A stretch of 8,253 nucleotides of DNA from Bacillota bacterium (GTDB lineage Bacteria; Bacillota; Clostridia; Acetivibrionales; DSM-1351): the NCBI GenBank assembly GCA_023398105.1, contig JAEWST010000094.1, forward strand, positions 1 through 8,253. Direction: 5' to 3'. This document shows positions 1 to 6,054 of the stretch, in pieces. How positions within the stretch are numbered: position 1 is the stretch's first letter; each line of letters starts with the position of its first letter. The notes beneath the pieces were generated by a model. The model was not told where the DNA came from. It did not search any database and saw nothing but the letters and a program-made list of their open reading frames with translations. Both the position numbers and the translations under genes were made by a program.

Positions 1-1862
1 ACAGACCAGAATTGACTTCATCAAAGTTTATACCCAATCCCTTTTGCACTGGAGAAAGGATATATAAAACAGGAGACCTTGTAAGGTGGCTTCCTGATGG
101 AAATATTGAGTATTTTGGACGAATGGACCATCAGGTAAAAATAAGAGGATTCAGGATAGAACTAGGTGAGATTGAGTCACATTTATTAAATCTTGAGTAT
201 ATAAATGAGGCTGTTGTTGTTGCCAAGGAGGATGCAAAGAGCGGGAGCAAATACCTTTGTGCTTATTTTGTTTCTGATATAGAATTAACAGTAGCTCAAT
301 TAAAAGAACATATTCTAAAGGAATTACCAGTATATATGGTTCCATCATACTTTATCCGTCTTGAAAAAATGCCGTTGACACCAAATGGGAAAATTGATAG
401 AAAGAAACTTCCTAAACCAGATAACTCATTTATTAATACAGGAGCGGAATTCATCCTTCCTAGAAATGAAGAAGAAGCTTCGATGGCTAAAATATGGTGT
501 GATGTGTTGAGTCTTGATAGAGTAGGGATTGAAGATAATTTCTTTAATCTTGGAGGCGACTCCATCAAAGCAGTACAGGTAGTTGCCATGGCAGATGAAG
601 TCGGCATTAATCTGTCTGTATCGGATATATTTAGATACACAACAATTAAAGGAATAATGGATATCCAGAAAACCGATGGACAGCAGAAAACCTTTGACCA
701 GCAGGAAGAGGTACAGGATAAATATAGCCTGAAAGACTCTCAAGAACAAGTGGACTGCAAAGAGGAAGATATGGCGTTAACTAAAGAAAACGCAGGATAC
801 CCTGTAGCAAAGGAACTCAAGGTGGTAATGCAGAGAGATATAACAACATACCTTCACAGAAGCTTGCCTCTATGTGTGATGCTTGCTTATGATAAAAATC
901 TTCCTTGGTACTTCAGTAACTTTATACAGGTTTATTCATTTGTTAATTCCAAGGGAAATGTGGAAATGAACTACCTTGATTCTAGAGATTGCTATTTTGA
1001 AATTGCAGATGTGTTTCGTTTAGGGTATCATTTATTAAAAAATGAAAAATCTATTATTGAATTTGTCATAGAAAAGCTTAATATGGGGTATTACCTAGTG
1101 ATGAATATAGATGAATTTTATCTACAAAACAAATGGCATTACAAAAAAAATCATTTTGTACATGAATCACTAATATATGGATATGATAATACGACGAAAC
1201 AAATAAAAGCTATCGGTTTTAATCAGGAAAGACTTTTTACTAAACTCACTTTTGAATATAGCCAGTTTACCGATGCTTATGAGAATGGAAAAATCCATTA
1301 TAAAAATGGTGCCCCATGGGCTGAATGGGCAGCTTTACAATTGATTAGACCTTATACTTTTGAAGGAGAATTTCCTTTTAGTATAACTAGGTTTATCAAT
1401 GAATTAGAGGAGTACCTCTTTTCAAAAAGTGACTTAAGGCGAGTTTATTTATTGCAGCATTATCCAGAACAAATAGAATATGGGTTTAAGACATATGATG
1501 TGCTTTGTAGGAATTTGCATAATTTGTTAGAGGGAAAACTGTCAATTGATTATAGAGCAATTCATCTATTGTCTGAGCATAAAAAATGCATATATGACAG
1601 GCTTGGATATGTAATTACAAAATATCAGTTATCAGGAGAAATTACAGAACTTCATAAACAATACATGGAAATTGTAGAGCGATGGAGTGATATCAGAGTT
1701 AATTTTCTAGCCAAAGCCTTTGTGGAGTTTAATATAGAAAGGCTGTCCCAAGAGCAGAAGTATATGCTTCAAAATTTAATTAATAAGATCAATGAAGTTA
1801 AGGAAATAGAATATGAACTTTTACAAAAGGTAATTGAACAATTAAAATTGAACTTTACTTGA
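1..1862 (+). CDS. Non-ribosomal peptide synthetase, C-terminal part (A-domain end, carrier protein, unusual C-terminal domain); 5' truncated by window
   Basis: This is the end of a modular NRPS that builds a peptide on phosphopantetheine arms in the cytoplasm. The frame is open to the left edge: codons before the TTG at 12 read R-P-E and continue into LTSSKF, the usual RPELT-x-x-KF stretch of adenylation domains, so position 12 is not a start. Numbering residues from 12, A7 YKTGDL is at 18-23, A8 (GRMDHQVKIRG) begins at 36, and A10 TPNGKIDR at 123-130 carries the catalytic Lys127. A carrier domain at about 150-220 has LGGDSIKAV with phosphopantetheine Ser184 (codon 561-563). A hydrophilic linker (222-262) leads to about 350 residues without a thioesterase GxSxG, reductase or condensation HHxxxDG motif. 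The substrate-code part of the A domain lies outside the window, so the amino acid is unknown. NRPS assignment is secure; the function of the tail is open. Confidence 0.95.
   Translation, partial: RPELTSSKFIPNPFCTGERIYKTGDLVRWLPDGNIEYFGRMDHQVKIRGFRIELGEIESHLLNLEYINEAVVVAKEDAKSGSKYLCAYFVSDIELTVAQLKEHILKELPVYMVPSYFIRLEKMPLTPNGKIDRKKLPKPDNSFINTGAEFILPRNEEEASMAKIWCDVLSLDRVGIEDNFFNLGGDSIKAVQVVAMADEVGINLSVSDIFRYTTIKGIMDIQKTDGQQKTFDQQEEVQDKYSLKDSQEQVDCKEEDMALTKENAGYPVAKELKVVMQRDITTYLHRSLPLCVMLAYDKNLPWYFSNFIQVYSFVNSKGNVEMNYLDSRDCYFEIADVFRLGYHLLKNEKSIIEFVIEKLNMGYYLVMNIDEFYLQNKWHYKKNHFVHESLIYGYDNTTKQIKAIGFNQERLFTKLTFEYSQFTDAYENGKIHYKNGAPWAEWAALQLIRPYTFEGEFPFSITRFINELEEYLFSKSDLRRVYLLQHYPEQIEYGFKTYDVLCRNLHNLLEGKLSIDYRAIHLLSEHKKCIYDRLGYVITKYQLSGEITELHKQYMEIVERWSDIRVNFLAKAFVEFNIERLSQEQKYMLQNLINKINEVKEIEYELLQKVIEQLKLNFT
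798..1859 (+). other. Unassigned C-terminal domain of the NRPS, possibly papain-like/BtrH-type
   Basis: These are residues about 263-616, counted from position 12. A short LPLCVML segment holds Cys288. About 90 residues later comes MNIDEFYL, then NHFVHESLIYGYD (His381, His384, Asp392) and IGFN. A Cys, then a strand with His followed by GYD and a further Asp/Asn, is the pattern seen in C39/papain-like folds and in the BtrH N-terminal family, where BtrH moves an acyl group from a carrier protein to an aminoglycoside amine. The last about 150 residues (YGFKTYDVL, RLGYVITKY, KYMLQNLI) are helical and charged. The resemblance was judged by eye and is tentative. If right, the domain could release or transfer the finished chain in place of a thioesterase. 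Otherwise it is a lineage-specific domain of unknown role. Confidence 0.4.
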
Positions 1863-1977
1863 TTTATGAACAGCACAGCGCAGACTGGTCCACAAACTAT
1901 ATTGAAATACTTGGGATAAGCGGCCATAATTTGCCTCACAGGGTTCAATATTCATAATGTTTTAGCAAATGACGTAC

Positions 1978-2007
1978 AGAGATATGAATAGAGATATTCA
2001 TACCTCT
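1978..2007 (+). repeat. Imperfect 12-bp inverted repeat downstream of the NRPS gene
   Basis: AGAGATATGAAT (1978-1989) pairs with ATTCATACCTCT (1996-2007) with one A-C mismatch and a 6-nt loop. It lies about 115 bases after the NRPS stop. There is no T-run behind it, so it is not a typical intrinsic terminator; it could stabilise the 3' end of the mRNA or be a protein site. Confidence 0.5.
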
Positions 2008-2110
2008 ATTGTACAAATGAGCATTATTATTAAGTGAAACTGGAGCAAATAGATATGTAGTTTTGTATTGATTTTGCACAGTAGCTAGTAATAAGTACAG
2101 ATGTATTAAT

Positions 2111-2142
2111 AGCGGATGAAAAAAATCTGCTTCTTTATTTTA
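2111..2142 (+). terminator. Weak terminator-like hairpin
   Basis: AGCGGAT (2111-2117) pairs with ATCTGCT (2125-2131), seven pairs including one G-U, around an A-rich 7-nt loop. A T-rich tail follows (TCTTTATTTTAT). It could end the NRPS transcript, but the stem is short and the tail is interrupted. Confidence 0.35.
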
Positions 2143-2229
2143 TATGTTAAAGGATTCCAGTTATTAAATGTAGAATTATAAACATATACTATTTCGTATG
2201 GATTATTAATCTTAAGGAGGAATCTAAAA

Positions 2230-2595
2230 ATGAATATTGGAGATTTTGTTTTAGATGACTATTATTATGAAACAGAAGCTGAAGGGGTTTTGGTTAAAAT
2301 TCACAAAGACTCTATGAATCTCAATACAGTTGCTTACGCTAATAGAATTTTAGATTTGTATTTCTATAAAAAGTCAGAAATAATAGATTATGTACTAAAT
2401 AATTGTGTTCTAGATTTTTACGAAGGTAATTACAATAGGGATGAAATATTAGAAAAGTTAAAAGATGCGGATATAGAAATTATTAATGACAGATGGGGCT
2501 GCTTAAATTGGAATAAACATGATTTAGATGAACATCTCATTCAAGTTGAATTTAATGATGAAATGCAATTGTCTTATGTGAGTATTGATGGCTAA
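2230..2595 (+). CDS. Small acidic protein of unknown function (121 aa)
   Basis: I do not recognise a family with confidence. Translation is well supported: AAGGAGG at 2214-2220 sits nine bases before the ATG, and codon use matches the neighbours. The product is soluble, without signal peptide or membrane segment, rich in Asp/Glu and aromatic residues, with an early DYYYE cluster. A central run YNRDEILEKLKDADIE looks helical. The C-terminus (GCLNWNKHDLDEHLI, then VSIDG) looks like a beta-strand ending. Small acidic orphan proteins with this look are often immunity proteins of contact-dependent or polymorphic toxins, but no toxin gene is visible beside it, so that is only a guess. It stands alone, more than 360 bases from the NRPS end and more than 560 from mscL. 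Confidence 0.8.
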   Translation: MNIGDFVLDDYYYETEAEGVLVKIHKDSMNLNTVAYANRILDLYFYKKSEIIDYVLNNCVLDFYEGNYNRDEILEKLKDADIEIINDRWGCLNWNKHDLDEHLIQVEFNDEMQLSYVSIDG

Positions 2596-2650
2596 TTGAC
2601 TGAGACTAAAGAAGCTATACACATCAAGTCAACTAGGATAATATTAATTA

Positions 2651-2693
2651 TTGAATTTTGCACATAAAAAGTATATCAGTGTCGGAGAATTAA
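2651..2693 (+). repeat. Degenerate intergenic repeat, copy A
   Basis: This stretch shares GCACATAAA, then GT-x-TATC, then GAGAATTA, in the same order and nearly the same spacing, with 4503-4541 after the ZIP transporter gene. A third, looser copy lies inverted at 6603-6648. No coding potential is seen. Confidence 0.4.
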
Positions 2694-2818
2694 CAATGGT
2701 TTGCTGTCAAAATAATTCACCAAAATCCACTTATAGCAGATAATGTTTTAACAAATAGCTATAATATTAGCTAATAATTAAACTGTAATTATGAAACAAT
2801 AAAATAATTATGATATAT

Positions 2819-2850
2819 AAGCTCCTAATGCTAGGGGCTTTATTTAATTT
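2819..2850 (+). terminator. Probable intrinsic terminator downstream of the 2230-2595 gene
   Basis: AAGCTCCT (2819-2826) pairs with AGGGGCTT (2833-2840), eight pairs with one G-U, around a 6-nt loop, followed by TATTTAATTT. It lies about 225 bases after the small orphan gene, the only upstream + strand gene it could serve. Confidence 0.5.
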
Positions 2851-2988
2851 GAAAAGTTTTAATGGTGGATAGAGATATTGTTTTTATGTTTCACAATATT
2901 TTGCTTGGCTATCAAAGGGATAAGGCAAAGACAGCTTTAGAAGAAATTTTGATAAACTTAAGCTAAGTTTGATTATACAAAAGGATAG

Positions 2989-3017
2989 TTGATTAATTAT
3001 ATTTCATAGTTTATACT
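2989..3017 (+). promoter_or_regulatory. Candidate sigma-A promoter for mscL
   Basis: TTGATT (2989-2994) and TATACT (3012-3017) are separated by exactly 17 bases. The start of transcription would fall near 3024, giving a leader of about 130 nt before the mscL start. The -10 hexamer lies inside the left arm of a perfect inverted repeat. Confidence 0.5.
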
Positions 3018-3039
3018 AAACACATAAAAGTATAAACTA
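3007..3039 (+). repeat. Perfect 11-bp inverted repeat overlapping the mscL promoter (candidate operator)
   Basis: TAGTTTATACT (3007-3017) is the exact reverse complement of AGTATAAACTA (3029-3039), with an 11-base spacer. Centre-to-centre distance of the arms is 22 bases, about two helical turns, as expected for a dimeric repressor. It covers the -10 and the predicted start point. There is no T-run, so a terminator is unlikely. Confidence 0.5.
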
Positions 3040-3157
3040 ACCTAAACTGGGCTTACTTAACATTGTAATTGTGCTTTTATAGTTATTAATTAGCTTATTT
3101 TTTATTAGTTAAGCAATTACTAAATAGGTTATCAATTATAGAAAAGGATGTGTTAAA

Positions 3158-3577
3158 TTGAAGAAGTTTATATCTGAATTTAAAGAGTTTATCTCAAGAG
3201 GTAATGTCATTGATTTAGCTGTTGGTATAATTATAGGAACTGCATTTACTGCTATAGTTAACTCATTGGTAAATCAGGTTATAATGCCTACTATTAGTTT
3301 TTTAATTGGCAAAATTGATTTTACAGGGCGCAAATTTCCTCCTGATGCAGCAGAAGGTGAAGCAGCAATAATGTATGGTGCTTTTATTCAGCAGGTAATT
3401 AATTTCTTAATAATTGCATTTGTTGTATTCTGTATGGTCAAGATGATTAACAAGTTTAAAAAAGTTAAAGCGGAAGAAGTAAAGGAAGAAGTGGCAGAAA
3501 CACCTCCACCATCAGCTGAGCTTCAAATGCTTACAGAAATAAGAGATTTGCTAAAGGATAATAAGACTGCCAAATAG
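3158..3577 (+). CDS. mscL: Large-conductance mechanosensitive channel MscL
   Basis: MscL is a homopentameric inner-membrane pore that opens under membrane tension and vents solutes during osmotic downshock. At 139 residues the product has normal family length. It starts with the amphipathic N-terminal helix (KKFISEFKEFISRGN), then TM1 with the family signature NVIDLAVGIIIGTAF (16-30) forming the pore constriction. The periplasmic loop is at about 48-68, TM2 at about 70-97, a basic stretch NKFKKVK follows, then a charged and Pro-rich linker, and the C-terminal bundle helix SAELQMLTEIRDLLK (119-133). The start is TTG behind AAAAGGA (3142-3148), nine bases away; the ATG at 3149 hits a stop two codons on and cannot be used. 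A promoter with a palindrome lies about 130 bases upstream, and a hairpin separates it from the ZIP gene. Confidence 0.97.
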   Translation: MKKFISEFKEFISRGNVIDLAVGIIIGTAFTAIVNSLVNQVIMPTISFLIGKIDFTGRKFPPDAAEGEAAIMYGAFIQQVINFLIIAFVVFCMVKMINKFKKVKAEEVKEEVAETPPPSAELQMLTEIRDLLKDNKTAK

Positions 3578-3597
3578 CAGAAAAGCTTTATATAAAA

Positions 3598-3633
3598 GCT
3601 CAACTTTCCCTGTTGAAAGTTGAGCAAAATTTA
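3598..3633 (+). terminator. Perfect 11-bp hairpin between mscL and the ZIP gene (terminator or attenuator)
   Basis: GCTCAACTTTC (3598-3608) pairs without mismatch with GAAAGTTGAGC (3615-3625) around a 6-nt loop, 20 bases after the mscL stop. On the + strand the tail is AAAATTTATAAAAT, a poor T-tract, so termination may be partial and some read-through into the transporter gene is possible. Confidence 0.6.
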
Positions 3634-3656
3634 TAAAATAAATGGTGGTGTGATAT

Positions 3657-4472
3657 ATGGAATGGCTAAGTAATCAAAATCATGTGCTATTAGCATTTAT
3701 GGCAACCTTAATGACATGGGCACTAACAGCTCTTGGAGCATCTATGGTATTCTTTTTTAAGGAAATAAAACAGAAGGTTCTTAACACTATGCTGGGATTT
3801 GCGGCAGGAGTAATGATTGCTGCTAGCTTTTGGTCACTATTAGCACCAGCAATAGAAATGGCGGAGGACTCTTTTTTGCCAGCATGGCTTGTTGCAGCAA
3901 TAGGCTTTGTGGGTGGAGCGGCTTTCTTGGGAATAGCTGATAAGATTATTCCACATGCCCATTTAAATTCAAAAGAAGGCGAAAGTGAAGGTATTTCAAC
4001 AAATTTTAGACGCAGCATATTATTAGTTTTTTCGATTACGTTACACAACATTCCTGAAGGCTTGGCTGTTGGTGTGGCGTTTGGTGCTGTAGCAAATGGA
4101 ATAAATGACATGTCTATTTTATCTGCAATTGCTGTAGCAATTGGAATAGGTATACAAAATTTTCCTGAAGGTGCTGCTGTATCTATTCCTTTAAGGAGAG
4201 AGGGTCTTTCACGCAAAAAGAGCTTTCTTTATGGACAGGCTTCTGGGATAGTAGAGCCAATTTCAGGAGTTATTGGTGCACTTGCTGTTACGCTTATTAA
4301 GCCTATATTGCCATATGCCCTTGCTTTTGCAGCGGGAGCAATGATTTTTGTTGTAGTTGAGGAACTTATTCCAGAGGCACAGAGCGGTAATCATAATAGT
4401 ACACACCTAGCTACTGCAGGCTGTATACTTGGATTTACAGTTATGATGATCTTAGATGTTGCGTTGGGATAA
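3657..4472 (+). CDS. ZIP-family divalent metal transporter
   Basis: ZIP proteins bring Zn2+ and related divalent metals into the cytoplasm. The 271-residue product has about eight hydrophobic segments (near 10-34, 43-64, 74-97, 120-143, 152-174, 190-212, 216-238, 250-270), the ZIP topology. The metal-binding helices are plain: TLHNIPEGLAVG (129-139; His130, Asn131, Glu134) in TM4 and QNFPEGAAVSIPL (167-179; Asn168, Glu171) in TM5. Glu200 (GIVEP) and the VEELIPE stretch (234-240) in later helices also fit. The loop after TM3 is short, with only PHAH as histidines, like bacterial ZupT/GufA-type members rather than His-rich eukaryotic ones. The ATG follows a weak GGTGGTG site (3644-3650). It lies 79 bases after mscL with a hairpin between. 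Exact metal and subfamily cannot be fixed; no metalloregulator site was recognised. Confidence 0.93.
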   Translation: MEWLSNQNHVLLAFMATLMTWALTALGASMVFFFKEIKQKVLNTMLGFAAGVMIAASFWSLLAPAIEMAEDSFLPAWLVAAIGFVGGAAFLGIADKIIPHAHLNSKEGESEGISTNFRRSILLVFSITLHNIPEGLAVGVAFGAVANGINDMSILSAIAVAIGIGIQNFPEGAAVSIPLRREGLSRKKSFLYGQASGIVEPISGVIGALAVTLIKPILPYALAFAAGAMIFVVVEELIPEAQSGNHNSTHLATAGCILGFTVMMILDVALG

Positions 4473-4673
4473 AAGACAATATCAATATTTAAATAGTGTA
4501 ATCAACTTTCGCACATAAAGTCTATCGAGGTTGAGAATTATTTATATCCTAACTTTCCATCTATTGTTCAAAAAATTAATTGAAATATCAAAATTAGAGT
4601 TTAATTTACAGAGGATTTGGTTTATTATTAGATGGGTAATTAATTAAATACAACTGTACAGGAGGTTAAAGCA
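4473..4673 (+). other. Intergenic region between ZIP gene and galM, with degenerate repeat copy B
   Basis: There is no gene and no clear terminator. Bases 4501-4541 (ATCAACTTTCGCACATAAAG, continuing to GAGAATTA) match copy A at 2651-2693; TCAAC and GTTGA at the ends of this stretch could pair into a weak hairpin at the 3' end of the ZIP transcript. Possible promoter hexamers (TTGAAA 4580-4585, TTGGTT 4617-4622) lack a good -10 at 16-18 bases, so no galM promoter is called. Confidence 0.5.
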
Positions 4674-4676
4674 TTG
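4659..4676 (+). promoter_or_regulatory. Strong ribosome binding site fixing the TTG start of galM
   Basis: CAGGAGGT ends seven bases before TTG at 4674. No in-frame ATG precedes it at usable distance, and the protein N-terminus aligns normally from this TTG. Confidence 0.85.
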
Positions 4677-5732
4677 AGTATTACGAAAAATCACTTTGGC
4701 ACATTGCCAGAGGGTACTGATGTAGACATTTTTACATTAACAAATTCTAATAATGTAGCTGTAGATATCACTAATTTTGGTGGAATTATTGTAGCAATAT
4801 TTGTTCCTGATAAAAACGGACAAGTAGCAGATGTTGCATTAGGATACCGAAATTTAGATAAATATATTGATAATGATGGTTACATTGGTGCTTTAGTAGG
4901 AAGGCATGCAAATAGAATAGAGGATGCAAGGTTTGAACTTAATGGCGAGGTTTATGAGCTTGTAAAAAACGACGGGAGAAATCATCTTCATGGAGGAAGT
5001 ATAGGTCTTCATAACGTTGTTTGGAAGGCAGAAATATCAAGTCAAAATGGAATAGAGAAATTAGTTCTTACTCACACTAGTCCTGATGGGGAGGAAAACT
5101 ATCCTGGGAAACTAGATGTTACAGTTGAATACTCATTAACAGAACTAAATGAACTTATAATAGACTATAATGCAGTTTCTGATAAAGATACTGTTGTTAA
5201 TCTAACAAATCATGCATACTTTAATCTTTCAGGTCATAATTCAGGAGAAGCTACTAAGCATAAACTATTTATAAATGCTGATAATTTTACTCCTGTAAAT
5301 GATGAATGTGTACCAGTCGGAGAGATTACAAATGTTAAAGGAACTGTGATGGATTTCACAAAAATGAAGTGTATCGCTGACGATATAAATAGTGAAGATG
5401 AGCAAATTGTAAACGGTATAGGTTACGACCACAACTGGGTTCTAAACACAAAAGGAGATATTAAAGAATTAGCAGCTGAACTATATGACCCTGAAAGTGG
5501 ACGAGCTATGGAAGTGTATACTACAAAGCCAGGAATTCAATTTTATTCGGGTAATCACCTAAGTGAAAAATTAGTTGGTAAGGATAATGCTGTTTATGAT
5601 GCAAGAACTGGTCTTTGTCTAGAAACTCAATATTTTCCTAATGCGATGAAACACAAGAACTTTCCATCACCCATTTTAAGAGCTGGTGAAAAGTATCATC
5701 ATATTACAATATACAAGTTTACAAATAAATAA
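4674..5732 (+). CDS. galM: Aldose 1-epimerase (galactose mutarotase)
   Basis: The enzyme interconverts alpha and beta anomers of hexoses such as galactose and glucose in the cytoplasm, feeding the Leloir pathway. At 352 residues it is full length for the family. Motifs in order are FGG (35-37), GRHANRI (76-82), NHLHGG (103-108; His104, His106), TNHAYFNLSGH (178-188; His180 as general acid), GYDHNW (250-255; Asp252 in sugar binding) and CLETQYFPNA (315-324; Glu317 as general base). All catalytic positions known from the family are present, so it should be active. It begins with TTG behind a strong AGGAGGT site. No other galactose gene (galK, galT, galE) is in the window, so it appears to be a stand-alone unit. 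It ends in a hairpin and a strong terminator facing the leftward zinc-ribbon gene. Confidence 0.96.
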   Translation: MSITKNHFGTLPEGTDVDIFTLTNSNNVAVDITNFGGIIVAIFVPDKNGQVADVALGYRNLDKYIDNDGYIGALVGRHANRIEDARFELNGEVYELVKNDGRNHLHGGSIGLHNVVWKAEISSQNGIEKLVLTHTSPDGEENYPGKLDVTVEYSLTELNELIIDYNAVSDKDTVVNLTNHAYFNLSGHNSGEATKHKLFINADNFTPVNDECVPVGEITNVKGTVMDFTKMKCIADDINSEDEQIVNGIGYDHNWVLNTKGDIKELAAELYDPESGRAMEVYTTKPGIQFYSGNHLSEKLVGKDNAVYDARTGLCLETQYFPNAMKHKNFPSPILRAGEKYHHITIYKFTNK

Positions 5733-5774
5733 CTCGAAAAGATAGTTGGTGCTTACATAGAGCACTTTCGAGTT
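5731..5774 (+). repeat. Two-part hairpin at the 3' end of galM
   Basis: AACTCGAAA (5731-5739) pairs with TTTCGAGTT (5766-5774), and inside it GTGCT (5749-5753) pairs with AGCAC (5761-5765). The left arm overlaps the galM stop codon. There is no T-run, so it more likely protects the mRNA end or aids the terminator just downstream. Confidence 0.5.
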
Positions 5775-5791
5775 TGGTATGGATAGTTGAA

Positions 5792-5828
5792 AAACAAAAA
5801 CCCCTTGTATTTAGGGGGGTTTTTGTTT
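5792..5828. terminator. Bidirectional terminator between galM and the zinc-ribbon gene
   Basis: AAACAAAAACCCC (5792-5804) pairs with GGGGTTTTTGTTT (5816-5828), a 13-bp stem with an 11-nt loop. The flanking A-run and T-run give a U-tract in both directions, fitting its place between convergent genes. Confidence 0.88.
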
Positions 5829-5868
5829 GAGTTAACAAAAGAAACAAGGGCTTTTGAACTTGCGATTA

Positions 5869-6048
5869 TTATCCTCTTCTATTGTATCCGCCATTAAAGC
5901 TTTTCTGAGAAGCTTTTTTTGCTTTTCTACAATCAGGACATCTAGCAGGTTCATTAGTAAATCCTTTTTCAGCGTAAAACTGTTGTTCACCAACAGTAAA
6001 GGTAAAAGTTGCACCGCAATCTTTACAAGTAAGAGTTTTATCTTCCAT
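5869..6048 (-). CDS. Small zinc-ribbon protein (59 aa)
   Basis: Read leftward from the ATG at 6048, the product begins MEDKTLTCKDCGATFTF and ends in a basic, Gly/Asn-rich tail (GGYNRRG). Two CxxC knuckles, Cys8-Cys11 and Cys37-Cys40 (RCPDCRK), about 25 residues apart make a classic zinc ribbon. The pattern VGEQQFYAEKGF between them is typical of the probable zinc-ribbon family (zf-trcl type) common in Clostridia. Its role is unknown; such small basic zinc ribbons could bind nucleic acid or ribosomes, but nothing here proves it. The site AGGGGGT (6061-6055) precedes the ATG by six bases. It is a single-gene unit, convergent with galM, with its own promoter and a leader of about 100 nt. Overlapping open frames on both strands here are shadows. 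Confidence 0.9.
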   Translation of the reverse strand: MEDKTLTCKDCGATFTFTVGEQQFYAEKGFTNEPARCPDCRKAKKASQKSFNGGYNRRG

Positions 6049-6054
6049 GAGACT

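Larger units (their letters stand above)
1863..2229 (+). other. Intergenic region after the NRPS gene, no convincing gene
   Basis: These 367 bases are A+T-rich. They contain a short open stretch in another frame (1838-1957), an imperfect inverted repeat (1978-2007) and a weak terminator-like hairpin (2111-2131). TATACT at 2185-2190 is a possible -10 for the next gene, but no -35 hexamer is visible at a proper distance. Nothing longer than about 40 codons is open in any frame. Confidence 0.6.
2596..3157 (+). other. Long intergenic region before mscL
   Basis: These 562 A+T-rich bases hold no convincing gene. They contain a copy of a degenerate intergenic sequence (2651-2693), a terminator-like hairpin (2819-2840), a 34-codon open stretch without a ribosome binding site (2862-2966), and a promoter overlapped by a perfect palindrome (2989-3039). 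The T-rich stretch at 3090-3135 has only weak self-complementarity. Confidence 0.6.

Noticed and set aside
12..14. TTG as a start of the NRPS gene
   Set aside because: The frame continues upstream with residues typical of the adenylation domain, so the gene enters from outside the window.
151..749. Three minus-strand open frames within the NRPS gene
   Set aside because: Overlapping shadows of a strongly supported NRPS frame.
2862..2966. 34-codon frame starting ATGGTGGATAG
   Set aside because: Looks mildly coding (KAKTALEEILINLS) but has no ribosome binding site, and it begins right behind a terminator-like hairpin. Too little to call a gene.
3680..4216. 178-codon minus-strand frame inside the ZIP gene
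   Set aside because: Shadow of the transporter gene; no ribosome binding site and no recognisable domain.
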